Positions 1 to 9,070 of a DNA stretch of 64,000 nucleotides are shown piece after piece. The first letter of the stretch is position 1. Every line of letters starts with the position of its first letter. Under the pieces are notes generated by a model, which did not search any database, was not told the origin of the DNA, and was given only the letters and a program-made list of their open reading frames with translations. The stretch spans positions 61,209-125,208 of the forward strand of contig NZ_JAADJV010000002.1 of the NCBI RefSeq assembly GCF_011684115.1. The letters are read 5' to 3'. This DNA is from Rahnella aceris (GTDB lineage: Bacteria; Pseudomonadota; Gammaproteobacteria; Enterobacterales; Enterobacteriaceae). The position numbers and the translations under genes are program-made.

Positions 1-19
1 CAAACGCCTGCGGCGTTAG

Positions 20-35
20 TCCGAGTCCGGGCACC
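20..35 (+). other. tRNA-Phe 3'-end fragment (att-like)
   Basis: The 16 bases TCCGAGTCCGGGCACC match the T-arm/acceptor 3' end of enterobacterial tRNA-Phe. The bases before them do not continue the tRNA: a small hairpin-forming sequence stands where the T-loop should be. A terminator follows directly, as it would behind a tRNA gene. This is the arrangement left at the right end of an element integrated into the 3' end of tRNA-Phe. The tRNA match is from memory of the E. coli gene. Confidence 0.55.
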
Positions 36-45
36 CTATTTAAAG

Positions 46-69
46 AAACCCGCCTATGGCGGGTTTTTT
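46..69 (+). terminator. Rho-independent terminator
   Basis: A perfect 9-bp stem (AAACCCGCC / GGCGGGTTT) with a 3-nt loop and a T-run reads out rightwards. It directly follows the tRNA-Phe-like fragment, so it may be the original terminator of that tRNA gene. Confidence 0.85.
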
Positions 70-139
70 GCTTTCAGAGATGCGGACTCTCCATACTGTC
101 TTCAGTGTGTCAAAAGGCGAAACATGGGAAACCCGTACT

Positions 140-171
140 CATTAAACGCCCCGATAGCCAGGCGTTTAATG
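140..171 (-). terminator. Stem-loop after MFS gene
   Basis: A perfect 11-bp inverted repeat (CATTAAACGCC / GGCGTTTAATG, 10-nt loop) lies just past the stop of the leftward MFS transporter gene. It has no strong U-run on that strand, so it may act as a 3' stabilising hairpin rather than a strict intrinsic terminator. Confidence 0.55.
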
Positions 172-187
172 AAGTTTACGATTGTCG

Positions 188-1504
188 CTATTTCGACATT
201 GTCACCAAAATAGGCTTTTTCACGAACAGTCCGTAGCTTAACGCGCCCAGCATCAGTAAACCGGCACCGAGAAAGAAGACGTTGGTGAACTGCCCGGTTG
301 CATCCAGAATAAGCCCGGTGACAATCGGCGCACAGGCCGCCCCCAGGAAACCACCGAAGTTCTGAATGGCGCCCATCGATGCCACCTGCTCTTTCGGCGC
401 AATGTCTGAGGCCAGCGTCCAGATGACACCCTGCGGCAGTTGCGAGAAGAAGTAGCCAACTGACAGCAGCGCGATACTCAGTGTTGTGTTGTGCACAAAA
501 GGAATCGGCGCCACAAAGCAGGCCGCCAGCGCTGCCCCGGCCACAATCGGCACCTTACGCGCGGTAATCGTCTTCACACCGCGACGGATAAGACGGTCAG
601 AGATAGCCCCGCCGCACAGCACACCTAAAATCCCCGCCAGGAACGGAATGGCCGCCAGCCAGCCTGTTTGTTTCAGGCTAAAACCCAGCGATTTTTCCAG
701 GTAGCCCGGCAGCCAGGTCAGGTAAACCCAGATAGTGAACATGATAGAAAAGTTGCCGATCACCATAAACCAGGTGGTTTTATGCCTGAACAACGCTCCC
801 CAACTCGCCTTGTTATTGCCGTTAACTTCGGTCACCGACTTCTGCACCAGCTGAGAATTGGCGTGGATCACCTTTTCTTCGCGCTCGGTCGGATTGCGGT
901 AAAATTTCAGCCATACCAGCAGCAGCGGAATCCCCGCCAGGCCAATGGCAATAAACATGCCGCGCCAGCCGAGCGTTAACAGCAGCACGGTCAGGATTGG
1001 TGGTGCAATGGCATTGGCAATCTGCGAACCGGTATTGATGATCGAGGTCGGCAGCGCGCGCTCTTTATCAGAGAACCAGCGGTGAGTAATCTTGATGCCG
1101 GAGGTAAAGAATGGTGATTCGGAAATGCCCAGCAGCATGCGCAGGGCATAGAACATGGAATAACCATTAACGAAACCTGCCATCACCGTGAAGGTGGACC
1201 ACAGACCCACGCCCCACGAGAACATTTTTTTAGGACCGAAACGGTCAACCAACCAGCCCGCAGGCAGGTTTGCCAGCGCATATGGCCACAGGAAAGCAGA
1301 CAGCAGCAGGCCCATTTCCGTCTGGCTGAAACCAAACTCTTTCGCAATGGTAGTGTTAGCAATACTTAAATTGGCACGGTCGAGATAATTAATGACCGCC
1401 GCCATTAACAAAATAAAAATAATGCCCCAGCGCAAGCGTGAAACAACAGGAGCAGCCGTTTTAACCAAAGATGTATCAGGAGGAGAGGTAGCGTCTTTCA
1501 TCAT
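188..1504 (-). CDS. MFS transporter, anion:cation symporter (ACS) family
   Basis: A 438-residue protein with the 12-helix pattern of the major facilitator superfamily. The first helix carries the NYLDRANLS-type motif typical of the anion:cation symporters (GudP, GarP, DgoT, ExuT relatives), followed by the loop 2-3 signature GWLVDRFGPKK. Such proteins import aldonates, hexuronates or other sugar acids with H+ across the inner membrane. It is the last gene of a leftward operon with a YhcH-family protein, a DapA/NanA-family lyase and a DeoR-ribokinase fusion, so it is probably the uptake system for the sugar acid or amino-sugar that operon degrades. Two tandem ATG codons are possible starts. 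The substrate cannot be read from sequence. Confidence 0.88.
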   Translation of the reverse strand: MMKDATSPPDTSLVKTAAPVVSRLRWGIIFILLMAAVINYLDRANLSIANTTIAKEFGFSQTEMGLLLSAFLWPYALANLPAGWLVDRFGPKKMFSWGVGLWSTFTVMAGFVNGYSMFYALRMLLGISESPFFTSGIKITHRWFSDKERALPTSIINTGSQIANAIAPPILTVLLLTLGWRGMFIAIGLAGIPLLLVWLKFYRNPTEREEKVIHANSQLVQKSVTEVNGNNKASWGALFRHKTTWFMVIGNFSIMFTIWVYLTWLPGYLEKSLGFSLKQTGWLAAIPFLAGILGVLCGGAISDRLIRRGVKTITARKVPIVAGAALAACFVAPIPFVHNTTLSIALLSVGYFFSQLPQGVIWTLASDIAPKEQVASMGAIQNFGGFLGAACAPIVTGLILDATGQFTNVFFLGAGLLMLGALSYGLFVKKPILVTMSK

Positions 1505-1516
1505 TTTAATTATCCA

Positions 1517-2014
1517 CTATTGGTTATTCATAAATAAGTCATCATTGAACAGACTCAGGTGAATTTTAATCACAGCTTTACGAATAAAAGACTGACTTCG
1601 GGTATTACAGCAAGGGCGATGTAAATCTTGCGGAAAGAAAACGGCAAACATGCCGGGTTCCAAACGAATCAGCGATTCATTATTCGTTTCCTGATAAAAC
1701 ACGATGTCATGCTTCTCCGCCCGGTCTTCTGCCACCTCGTGCTCCGCCGCACCGCGCGCCACACCGATGGTTTCTTCTCCCTGCAAGAGAAATTGAATAT
1801 CTGCAAACTTGAAATGTGACTCAGCCCGCATTTCATGAGCAGGAACGGTATTCATTTCCTGCAGAAGGCAAAACATCTTGTCCGGAATAATATCGAATTT
1901 CCCTGGTGTCAGCGTGGTAAAATCAGTTTGAGTAATATACTCAATACCTTTATTAATAATCGGATGGAAAGCGAATTTCTCACGTTCCCAGTCTCTCAGG
2001 CAACATACGATCAT
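1517..2014 (-). CDS. YhcH/YjgK/YiaL (EbgC-like) family protein
   Basis: About 165 residues of the YhcH/YiaL family (DUF386), a cupin-like fold found in sugar catabolic operons such as those for sialic acid and gulonate; a sugar anomerase or isomerase role has been suggested for relatives. The frame is open further upstream to 2170, but the ATG at 2014 has a good ribosome-binding site (AAGGA about 9 nt upstream) and gives the usual family length, starting MIVCCLRDW. The C-terminal half carries the family's metal-site type residues (a GMFAVFFPQDLHRP segment). It lies between the lyase and the MFS gene, 12 nt from the latter. Confidence 0.8.
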   Translation of the reverse strand: MIVCCLRDWEREKFAFHPIINKGIEYITQTDFTTLTPGKFDIIPDKMFCLLQEMNTVPAHEMRAESHFKFADIQFLLQGEETIGVARGAAEHEVAEDRAEKHDIVFYQETNNESLIRLEPGMFAVFFPQDLHRPCCNTRSQSFIRKAVIKIHLSLFNDDLFMNNQ

Positions 2015-2186
2015 GTTGAATAATCCTTTTATATTTATATTCAGGGTCGGATTACGGCTAAAAAGGTTATAGATTTGAAACTGACGGCCTGGCAGCATCA
2101 TCATGTGCATAGAATATCCGACCAGGCCATTAATCAGCGGATAAGATGGCAACTCATCCGCATCACTCACTCATGGCTATCTCACC

Positions 2187-3116
2187 TTATACGGCGGCGA
2201 TTTTTTTCTGCCACAGCGCCGTGCCGCTGTGAATTTGATCCAGCAATACGGTCAGCCCCCAGAACTTTTCCAGCACATTGTCTTTATTCACACGGCAGAA
2301 CTCGCTGTCGAAAGTACCCAGACGCTGATGATAAATCTTGGCATTCTTCGGATACCCCAGTGTTTCAGTCACCGCGCCCAGCGACAGGAAAATGGCTAAC
2401 TCGTCGGCGAGTTGCGGCTGGGTTGCCGCCTTGTGATACAGCCAGCTGTAAAGCTCGGGGTGGAAATTGGTGAACACGCCGCTGAATCCTTTAGACCCCG
2501 CCAGCATCGCCGGATAAGCAATCGCGGCATTAGCATTAATGATGTTCAACGGCGTATTTGCCACCAGCTTCACACGGCGGGTAACGGTTGCCAGGTCACA
2601 GCTCACGTCTTTCAGTACAACGAAGCGGCCGGTGTTGGCGCAGTAAGTGAGCTCTTCGTCGGTCAGCAGACGGCGATACGGTGCAGGACACTCATACAAA
2701 CCCAGCGGCATGGATTCAGGCAAGGCACTCAGCAACTTATCCAGGGTGGCAAAGAAGGTCTCACTGCCCTGATTTTTCGGATCGAGATGGTTGGTGACCA
2801 GCACCAGTGCGTCGGCTCCGGTTTTCGCCATCGCACTCAGCTCACTGATTTGGTCATTGATATCATCACTGATATGGCCCGAGGCAATCACCGGCACGCG
2901 CCCCGCAACGTGCTTCACCACAAACCCGGCCAGCGCAACGCGTTCTTCGAGGGTCAGAAACTGCATTTCGCTCGACTGACACACGGCGAACAGCGCATCT
3001 ACACCTTTCTCAAGATACCAGTCGATCAAACGGGTCAGGCCCGGATAGTCAATCTGGTTGTCTTCGGTGAAAGGGGTCAACATCACCGGCACGATGCCTT
3101 CAATACTTTTAGTCAT
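2187..3116 (-). CDS. DapA/NanA-family aldolase or lyase
   Basis: A 309-residue TIM-barrel protein of the dihydrodipicolinate synthase / N-acetylneuraminate lyase family, of normal length. The Schiff-base lysine is K169 (VVLKD) and the catalytic tyrosine Y141 (GLYECP). The usual G-T-T-G-E substrate-carboxylate loop is replaced by A-V-C-Q-S-S-E (residues 44-50), so it is unlikely to be the lysine-pathway DapA. The ribosome-binding site GGAG is about 6 nt before ATG. The operon context (DeoR-ribokinase, YhcH protein, MFS) points to cleavage of a 2-keto-3-deoxy sugar acid or sialic-acid-like compound to pyruvate and an aldehyde, but the substrate is unknown. Confidence 0.82.
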   Translation of the reverse strand: MTKSIEGIVPVMLTPFTEDNQIDYPGLTRLIDWYLEKGVDALFAVCQSSEMQFLTLEERVALAGFVVKHVAGRVPVIASGHISDDINDQISELSAMAKTGADALVLVTNHLDPKNQGSETFFATLDKLLSALPESMPLGLYECPAPYRRLLTDEELTYCANTGRFVVLKDVSCDLATVTRRVKLVANTPLNIINANAAIAYPAMLAGSKGFSGVFTNFHPELYSWLYHKAATQPQLADELAIFLSLGAVTETLGYPKNAKIYHQRLGTFDSEFCRVNKDNVLEKFWGLTVLLDQIHSGTALWQKKIAAV

Positions 3117-3210
3117 GACTGCTCCTTAAGACGGAATCGATTACGTGGCCGCTAAACTCAATGCATCAAGGCAGCGACCGTCACAAGAAACTAAAGAATT
3201 ACCGCAGCAT

Positions 3211-4431
3211 TTATCGCTGCGCCAGACGTGCTGAAACCTGAGCCTTATCAGGCATGTTTGATGCACCTTCACGCTCGACGGCCAGCGAGGCAAACGCCGC
3301 GGCATAGGTCGCCGCCTGAACCAGACTTTGTCCATTGGCAATACCTGAGGCCAGCGCGCCGTTGAAAGCATCGCCTGCACCGGTGGTATCAACGCTCAGC
3401 GCCGGGAAGGCCGGAATGTGCTGGAACTGATTACCGTCAAACAGCAACGCGCCGCGCGATCCCATGGTAATAATCACCCGCCTCGCCCCCTGGCTGACGA
3501 TACGCTGTGCAGCCTCTTTGGCGCTGGCTAAATCCTTCACGTCAATGCCGGAAAGCTGCGATGCCTCAGTTTCATTAGGTGTAATAACGTCAACATATTC
3601 CAGACACTCAAGCGCATGGCTCGAGAAAGGAGCCGGGTTGAGAATCACCTTCACGCCCAGCGCTTTGGCCAATTTCATCGCGCTCAGGGTAGCGGCAAAA
3701 TTGTTTTCGAGCTGTACGAGCAGCACGTCCGAATCTTCCAGTTCGGGGGCGATCGCTGCCACTTCGTCTTCACTGATGGTTTTATTGGCACCGGAATAAA
3801 TGGCAATCATGTTCTCGCCGTTTTCCTGCGAGACATAAATGATGGCGTTGCCGGTCGGCTCAGTGTCCGACTGATAAAGGGTAAAGGAGTGGATCTCCGA
3901 GGAGGTCAGGTGATCATAAGCAAACTGGCTGAACTGATCCTTACCCACCTTGGAAACGAAATGCACTCTGGCACCCGCACGACTGACCGCCGTGGCCTGA
4001 TTCGCCCCTTTGCCGCCGGGGCCGAGCGTGCTGCCCAGCGCCAACAGGGATTCTCCGCCTTTTGGAAAACGTTCAACCTTCGCCACGATATCGACGTTAA
4101 ATGAACCCAGAATGCAAACCTTACCTTTCATGTTCTTTCCTTTCCCCTGTTGTACGCTCTGCTTTCTTTTCTGACTCTGCAGCCGTTGCAGCAACACTTC
4201 AAAGTTGCCTCCGGTGTCAGCAATTAGCTTTGACTGCAAACTCCGCCGTATCACCATTGCACCGCCATGACATCGCTGAACCAATTTTTCAGCCGCCAGG
4301 GCATTCAGATCACTGCGAATGGTCTCTCTGGTCACCGCAAACAGGGACGCCAAAACCTCCACTTTTACCCGCTCGTTTTTATCCAGATATTCCAGGATTT
4401 GCTGCCGACGTTCTTCAAGAAACATATCCAC
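3211..4431 (-). CDS. DeoR-type HTH fused to PfkB/ribokinase domain
   Basis: 406 residues in two parts. Residues ~3-60 are a DeoR-family winged helix (RRQQILEYL..., VTRETIRSDL, QRCHGGA). After a basic linker (~75-100), residues 101-406 are a complete PfkB sugar kinase resembling ribokinase, with the N-terminal GSFNVDIV, the GPGGKGANQA substrate loop and the DTTGAGDAF motif carrying catalytic base D354. The usual DeoR sugar-phosphate-sensing domain is absent, so the kinase domain probably senses ligand. An in-frame ATG at 4131 (residue 101) has a strong Shine-Dalgarno (AAAGGAAAG) encoded in the linker, so a free ~306-residue kinase may also be made. It is the first gene of the leftward sugar operon and probably its autoregulator. 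Its upstream region (4432-4710, shared with ybhP) shows no operator I can name. Confidence 0.86.
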   Translation of the reverse strand: MDMFLEERRQQILEYLDKNERVKVEVLASLFAVTRETIRSDLNALAAEKLVQRCHGGAMVIRRSLQSKLIADTGGNFEVLLQRLQSQKRKQSVQQGKGKNMKGKVCILGSFNVDIVAKVERFPKGGESLLALGSTLGPGGKGANQATAVSRAGARVHFVSKVGKDQFSQFAYDHLTSSEIHSFTLYQSDTEPTGNAIIYVSQENGENMIAIYSGANKTISEDEVAAIAPELEDSDVLLVQLENNFAATLSAMKLAKALGVKVILNPAPFSSHALECLEYVDVITPNETEASQLSGIDVKDLASAKEAAQRIVSQGARRVIITMGSRGALLFDGNQFQHIPAFPALSVDTTGAGDAFNGALASGIANGQSLVQAATYAAAFASLAVEREGASNMPDKAQVSARLAQR

Positions 4432-4710
4432 CCGCCTTCTCTGTATTCAGAATAAGTGCACGAAACTGATTAAAGAGTGATGATGCTCATAGCTTAACCA
4501 GCAAAACGGAAGTAAACAAAAATGGGAATTTTTGATTTGGCGAAGTGAGAAGAAAGGAGCAGAAAAGAGCCATCGAAAGTGAGGGGCTGTCACAAGAGGG
4601 CGCGCATCACCCTGATGCTCGTTTCACCCGGACACACATGACGCCGCCTCTTTTCGTAACAGAAACTATACTTTATTTTCATCAGGATAGTGACGCTGGC
4701 AGGATAAAGA

Positions 4711-5472
4711 ATGACCCAACAAAGACCGCAATTTTCATTGAAAGTACTGACGATTAATACTCACAAGGGCTTCACCGCGTTTAATAAACGCTTCATTTTA
4801 CCCGAGCTGCGCGACGCGGTACGCACCGTCGGTGCCGATATCGTCTGCCTGCAGGAAGTGACGGGCGCACATGATGTGCATTCGTTGCATGTGGAAAGCT
4901 GGCCGGACACCCCCCATTACGAGTTTCTTGCTGACACCATGTGGAGCGACTTCGCCTACGGGCGCAACGCGGTCTACCCGGAAGGTCATCACGGCAATGC
5001 CGTCCTTTCACGCTATCCCATTGAACATTACGAGAATCGCGACGTGTCGGTCGCGGGTAGCGAGAATCGCGGCCTGTTGTACTGCCGTATCGTGCCCCCG
5101 CAGCTTGGGTCTCCTGTCCACGTGATTTGCGTACATCTGGGTCTGCGCGAAGCGCACCGCCAGGCACAGCTCAAGATGCTGGCCGACTGGGTTAACGCTT
5201 TCCCGCAGGGAGAACCGGTGCTGGTGGCAGGCGATTTCAACGACTGGCGGCAAAAAGCCAATCGCCCGCTTAAAGTACAGGCGGGACTCGATGAGATTTT
5301 CACCCGCGCAAAAGGCCGCCCGGCGCGCACTTTCCCGGTCAGGATGCCGCTTCTGCGTCTTGACAGGATCTATGTGAAAAATGCCAATGCCAGCGCGCCT
5401 GCGGTGCTGCCGCTGCGTAACTGGCGTCATCTGTCCGATCATGCCCCGTTAAGCGCGGAGATCCATCTATGA
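4711..5472 (+). CDS. ybhP: Endonuclease/exonuclease/phosphatase-family protein YbhP
   Basis: 253 residues, the same length as E. coli YbhP, with the metal-dependent EEP phosphodiesterase fold. The landmarks are in order: NTHKG near the start, LQEV (metal-binding Glu), AGDFND (Asp/Asn pair) and the C-terminal SDHAPL (catalytic Asp-His). Its function is not firmly known. It overlaps clsB by 4 nt (ATGA), as in the conserved ybhP-clsB-ybhN order, so a role in phospholipid or headgroup turnover is plausible. The RBS AGGAT is about 7 nt before ATG. A TATACT hexamer at 4667-4672 could be its -10 box. Confidence 0.9.
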   Translation: MTQQRPQFSLKVLTINTHKGFTAFNKRFILPELRDAVRTVGADIVCLQEVTGAHDVHSLHVESWPDTPHYEFLADTMWSDFAYGRNAVYPEGHHGNAVLSRYPIEHYENRDVSVAGSENRGLLYCRIVPPQLGSPVHVICVHLGLREAHRQAQLKMLADWVNAFPQGEPVLVAGDFNDWRQKANRPLKVQAGLDEIFTRAKGRPARTFPVRMPLLRLDRIYVKNANASAPAVLPLRNWRHLSDHAPLSAEIHL

Positions 5473-6716
5473 AAACCGCATGGCGGGAAGGCAACCACAT
5501 CCAGCTTCTGGAAAATGGCGACGAATATTACCCGGCGGTATTTGACGCTATCGATAACGCTCAGCGTAAAGTGATTCTCGAAACCTTTATCTGGTTTGAG
5601 GATGACGTGGGTCGCCAGTTACATGCAGTGCTCCTGCGTGCCGCCCGGCGCGGTATCGGGGTTGAAGTGCTGCTCGACGGCTACGGATCGCCTGATTTGA
5701 GCGATGATTTCGTCGGCGAACTGACTTCAGCAGGCGTGGTGTTTCGCTATTACGACCCGCGCCCGCCGCTGTTCGGTATGCGAACCAATCTTTTCCGCCG
5801 TATGCACCGTAAAATTGTTGTCATCGACAATACAGTGGCGTTTGTCGGCGGGATTAATTACTCCGCCGAGCACATGTCCGATTACGGTCCCGAGGCCAAG
5901 CAGGACTACGCCGTACGGGTGGAAGGTCCGGTGGTGGATGACATTTTGCAGTTTGAGCTGGAAAATCTGCCTGATCATGCGCATACCCACCGATGGTGGC
6001 AGCAACGTCGCCGCTATCATGCGGCGGAAAATCGCAATCCCGGCGAGGCGCAGGCGCTGTTTGTCTGGCGCGATAATGACGATCACCGGGATGATATTGA
6101 GCGTCACTATCTGAAAATGCTGGCCAGCGCCAGGCGCGAAGTGATTATCGCCAACGCCTATTTCTTTCCTGGTTACCGTCTGCTTCACGCCATGCGCAAT
6201 GCAGCCCGCCGCGGCGTGCAGGTAAAACTCATCGTGCAGGGCGAGCCGGATATGGCGATTGTAAAAGTCGGTGCAGAGCTGCTGTACAACTATCTGCTGA
6301 AAGGCGGTGTGCAGGTGTATGAATATCGCCGTCGTCCGCTGCACGGCAAGGTCGCGCTGATGGATGCTCACTGGGCGACGATCGGCTCCAGTAATCTCGA
6401 TCCGCTGAGCCTGTCGCTCAATCTTGAAGCCAATCTGATTATCCACGACCGGACGTTTAACCAGACGCTGCGCGAGAACCTGCACGGTATTATCGCCAGA
6501 GACTGCCAGCGCGTAGATCAAACTATGGCCCCGAAACGCACCTGGTGGAACCTGGCGAAAAGCGTGGTGGCGTTTCACTTCCTGCGTAAATTTCCGGCCA
6601 TGGTCGGCTGGCTACCGGCGCACACGCCAAGGCTTGCCCAGGTAAAGCCGCCCGTACAACCCGAAATTGAAACGCAGGATCGGGTGACGTCAGAGAATTC
6701 AGAGGTGAAATCATAA
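5469..6716 (+). CDS. clsB: Cardiolipin synthase B
   Basis: A 415-residue phospholipase D superfamily enzyme with two HKD motifs: H113-x-K115-x4-D120 (HRKIVVID) and a second near residues 292-299 (HGKVALMD) followed by GSSNLDPLS. This matches E. coli ClsB (YbhO) in length and context. The enzyme makes cardiolipin from phosphatidylglycerol at the inner membrane and, with YmdB, can make phosphatidylglycerol from PE and glycerol. There is no strong N-terminal membrane helix, as expected for ClsB. It overlaps ybhP by 4 nt and its stop overlaps the ybhN start by one base (TAATG), so all three are translationally coupled. Confidence 0.93.
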   Translation: MKTAWREGNHIQLLENGDEYYPAVFDAIDNAQRKVILETFIWFEDDVGRQLHAVLLRAARRGIGVEVLLDGYGSPDLSDDFVGELTSAGVVFRYYDPRPPLFGMRTNLFRRMHRKIVVIDNTVAFVGGINYSAEHMSDYGPEAKQDYAVRVEGPVVDDILQFELENLPDHAHTHRWWQQRRRYHAAENRNPGEAQALFVWRDNDDHRDDIERHYLKMLASARREVIIANAYFFPGYRLLHAMRNAARRGVQVKLIVQGEPDMAIVKVGAELLYNYLLKGGVQVYEYRRRPLHGKVALMDAHWATIGSSNLDPLSLSLNLEANLIIHDRTFNQTLRENLHGIIARDCQRVDQTMAPKRTWWNLAKSVVAFHFLRKFPAMVGWLPAHTPRLAQVKPPVQPEIETQDRVTSENSEVKS

Positions 6717-7678
6717 TGTCTGCATCACATCCGAAGTGGCGTCTGGCGAAAAAAATACTCACCTGGATTTTCTTTATCGCCGTGGCTGTGCTGCTGGTGG
6801 TTTACGCCCGCACGGTCAACTGGGAAGACGTGTGGAAGGTCATTCGCAATTACAACCGCACGCCACTGCTGATATCAGTGGTGCTGGTGATCATCAGCTA
6901 TCTGCTGTACGGCTGTTACGATCTGCTGGCGCGCGCTTATTGCGGGCACAAACTCGCGGCCCGTCAGGTGATGCTGGTGTCATTTATCTGCTACGCCTTT
7001 AACCTCACGCTCAGCACCTGGGTTGGCGGCATCGGCATGCGTTACCGGCTCTACTCCCGCCTGGGTCTGCCCGGCGCCACGATCACCCGCATTTTCTCAC
7101 TGAGCATTACCACCAACTGGCTTGGCTATATTTTGCTCGGCGGAATTATCTTCACCTTCGGCGTCGTGGAGCTGCCTTCGCACTGGTACATCGACGAAGG
7201 CACACTGCGCATTATGGGCATTGTGCTGCTGGCGATGGTGGCCACTTACGTCTGGTTCTGCGCCTATGCTAAACGCCGCCATATGACGGTGAAAGGGCAA
7301 AAACTGGTGCTACCGTCGTTTAAATTTGCCGTGGCGCAGATGGTAATTTCCAGCGCCAACTGGATGGCCATGGGGGCGATTATCTGGCTGCTGTTAGGCG
7401 AGGATGTGAACTATTTCTTTGTGCTGGGCGTGCTGTTAGTCAGCAGTATCGCCGGGGTGATTGTGCATATTCCGGCGGGGATCGGCGTGCTGGAAGCGGT
7501 GTTTATCGCCCTGCTGGCCGGAGAACATACGTCGCAGGGCACGATTATCGCCGCCCTGCTGGCCTACCGTATGCTCTACTACTTCCTGCCGCTGCTGCTG
7601 GCGCTGGTGTGCTATTTGATGCTGGAGAGCCGGGCGAAGAAATTGCGGGCGAAGAACCAGAAGGCGATGGCGAAGTAA
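6716..7678 (+). CDS. ybhN: Lysylphosphatidylglycerol synthetase-like membrane protein YbhN
   Basis: A 320-residue polytopic inner-membrane protein (UPF0104 / MprF-flippase-like domain) with about 8 hydrophobic helices and the characteristic GGIGMRYRLYSRLGL loop and a later IPAGIGVLEAVFI motif. E. coli YbhN is 318 residues. Members resemble the membrane half of MprF without the tRNA-dependent lysyltransferase domain, so lipid handling is likely but unproven. It is the last gene of the ybhP-clsB-ybhN unit. Confidence 0.9.
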   Translation: MSASHPKWRLAKKILTWIFFIAVAVLLVVYARTVNWEDVWKVIRNYNRTPLLISVVLVIISYLLYGCYDLLARAYCGHKLAARQVMLVSFICYAFNLTLSTWVGGIGMRYRLYSRLGLPGATITRIFSLSITTNWLGYILLGGIIFTFGVVELPSHWYIDEGTLRIMGIVLLAMVATYVWFCAYAKRRHMTVKGQKLVLPSFKFAVAQMVISSANWMAMGAIIWLLLGEDVNYFFVLGVLLVSSIAGVIVHIPAGIGVLEAVFIALLAGEHTSQGTIIAALLAYRMLYYFLPLLLALVCYLMLESRAKKLRAKNQKAMAK

Positions 7679-7687
7679 GCCTTCTGG
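7657..7687. terminator. Stem-loop between convergent ybhN and mntH
   Basis: A perfect 9-bp inverted repeat (CCAGAAGGC / GCCTTCTGG, 13-nt loop) straddles the ybhN stop codon and ends 3 nt before the mntH stop. It could serve both convergent genes; neither side has a long U-run. Confidence 0.45.
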
Positions 7688-7689
7688 CA

Positions 7690-8994
7690 TTATTCCAGAC
7701 CGGGGATATTCACGCCAAATGTTTGCAGCAGCAGGATGATATTGAGCGCCACAATCACCACGGTGCCGATGATGGAAGTCACGACAGTCAGGCGGCTGTT
7801 AACAAACTCCCCCATGATGTCGCGACGGCTGGTGAATATCACCAATGCAATCATCGGCGCAGGCAACGCCAGGCTGAGCACCACCTGGCTGTATACCAGC
7901 GCGTCGGTGGCATTAACGCCCATCGCCACCACGATAAACGCAGGGATCATGGTGACCAGACGGCGCAACCAGACGGGAATGCGAAAACCGACGAAGCCCT
8001 GCATGATCATCTGGCCTGCCATAGTGCCTACCACTGAACTGGAAATACCGGAAGCAATCAATGACAGCAGGAAGAAACCTGCCGCCCCCGCCCCCAACAG
8101 CGGAGTCAGGGTGTGGTAAGCCGTTTCGATTTCCGCCACATCGCTGTGGCCGGCATGGAAGGCACTGGCGGCCATAATCACCATCGCGATATTCACCAAT
8201 CCGGCGAGGGTCAGCGCGATCACCACTTCAATATTGGAAAAACGCAGCAGTGTACGACGTTCGCCCGGATTCCTGGCATGGGTACGGTGCTGAGTCAGCC
8301 CCGAGTGCAGGAAGATCGCATGTGGCATCACGGTGGCTCCGATGATCCCCACGGCAATGGTCAGCGCCTGCGCGTCGGGCAGTTGCGGTGTCACCATGCC
8401 CAGACCGGCTGCGGCCCAGTCAACCTGCGCAATAAACATTTCGACCAGATAACACAGCGCAATCACCGCCACTAACCCGCCGATCATCAGCTCAACAGGG
8501 CGGAAACCACGCTTTTCCACCATCAAAAGACCGTAGGTAACCAGCGCCGTGATACCCATCCCGGCCAGTAACGGCATATGGAACAGTAACGACAGGGCTA
8601 AAGCCCCCCCGAGGAATTCGGCCAGATCGGTCGCCATTGCGGCGATTTCGCTGCCCACCCACATCCCCCAAACCACGGGTCTGGAGAACTGGTCGCGACA
8701 CATTTCCGCCAGATTTCTGTTGGTGACGATCCCCAGCCTGGCGGAGAGCGCCTGAAACAGCATGGCGATCATATTGGCCATGACAACCACCCACAGGAGC
8801 GCGTAGCCATAGCGCGAGCCAGCCTGAATATTGGTCGCAAAATTACCCGGATCCATATAGGCGATCGAGGCGATCACCGCTGGCCCCGCAAACAACAGCG
8901 GTGTCATCAGGCCGCGTTTGCGGCCGGACATGGCGTTAGCAATCGCCGCATTGGTTCTGTCGGTTAGAGAAGAAGTCTGGCCTGTTCCACGCAT
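7690..8994 (-). CDS. mntH: Nramp-family Mn2+/H+ symporter MntH
   Basis: A polytopic Nramp transporter with the metal-site motifs DPGN (helix 1) and MPHAIFLHS (helix 6), and a helix-8 segment ending in the usual transport signature. It imports Mn2+ (and Fe2+) with protons. The frame is open to an ATG at 9060, but the ATG at 8994 is preferred. It gives 434 residues, close to E. coli MntH (412), and leaves the MntR box and promoter upstream of the gene. No other gene is in the unit. Mn-dependent repression by MntR is expected from the operator at 9051-9070. Confidence 0.93.
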   Translation of the reverse strand: MRGTGQTSSLTDRTNAAIANAMSGRKRGLMTPLLFAGPAVIASIAYMDPGNFATNIQAGSRYGYALLWVVVMANMIAMLFQALSARLGIVTNRNLAEMCRDQFSRPVVWGMWVGSEIAAMATDLAEFLGGALALSLLFHMPLLAGMGITALVTYGLLMVEKRGFRPVELMIGGLVAVIALCYLVEMFIAQVDWAAAGLGMVTPQLPDAQALTIAVGIIGATVMPHAIFLHSGLTQHRTHARNPGERRTLLRFSNIEVVIALTLAGLVNIAMVIMAASAFHAGHSDVAEIETAYHTLTPLLGAGAAGFFLLSLIASGISSSVVGTMAGQMIMQGFVGFRIPVWLRRLVTMIPAFIVVAMGVNATDALVYSQVVLSLALPAPMIALVIFTSRRDIMGEFVNSRLTVVTSIIGTVVIVALNIILLLQTFGVNIPGLE

Positions 8995-9050
8995 ACTGCC
9001 CGCCCTGTTCTTGCTTGTTATTTTTGTGTGAATTTTATCCGGCAAAGACG

Positions 9051-9070
9051 AATATAGCACTGGCTATACT
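9051..9070 (-). promoter_or_regulatory. MntR operator overlapping mntH promoter
   Basis: ATAGC-ACT-GGCTAT (9054-9067) matches the core ATAGC-N3-GGCTAT of the E. coli mntH MntR box (recalled, not searched). On the minus strand the same stretch contains TGCTATATT, an extended -10 element, so MntR binding would occlude RNA polymerase. A TTGCAC hexamer upstream is a weak -35 with long spacing. Confidence 0.75.

Noticed and set aside
1517..2170. 217-residue version of the YhcH-family protein starting at 2170
   Set aside because: The extra N-terminus is not family-like, and the ATG at 2014 has a good ribosome-binding site and gives the normal length.
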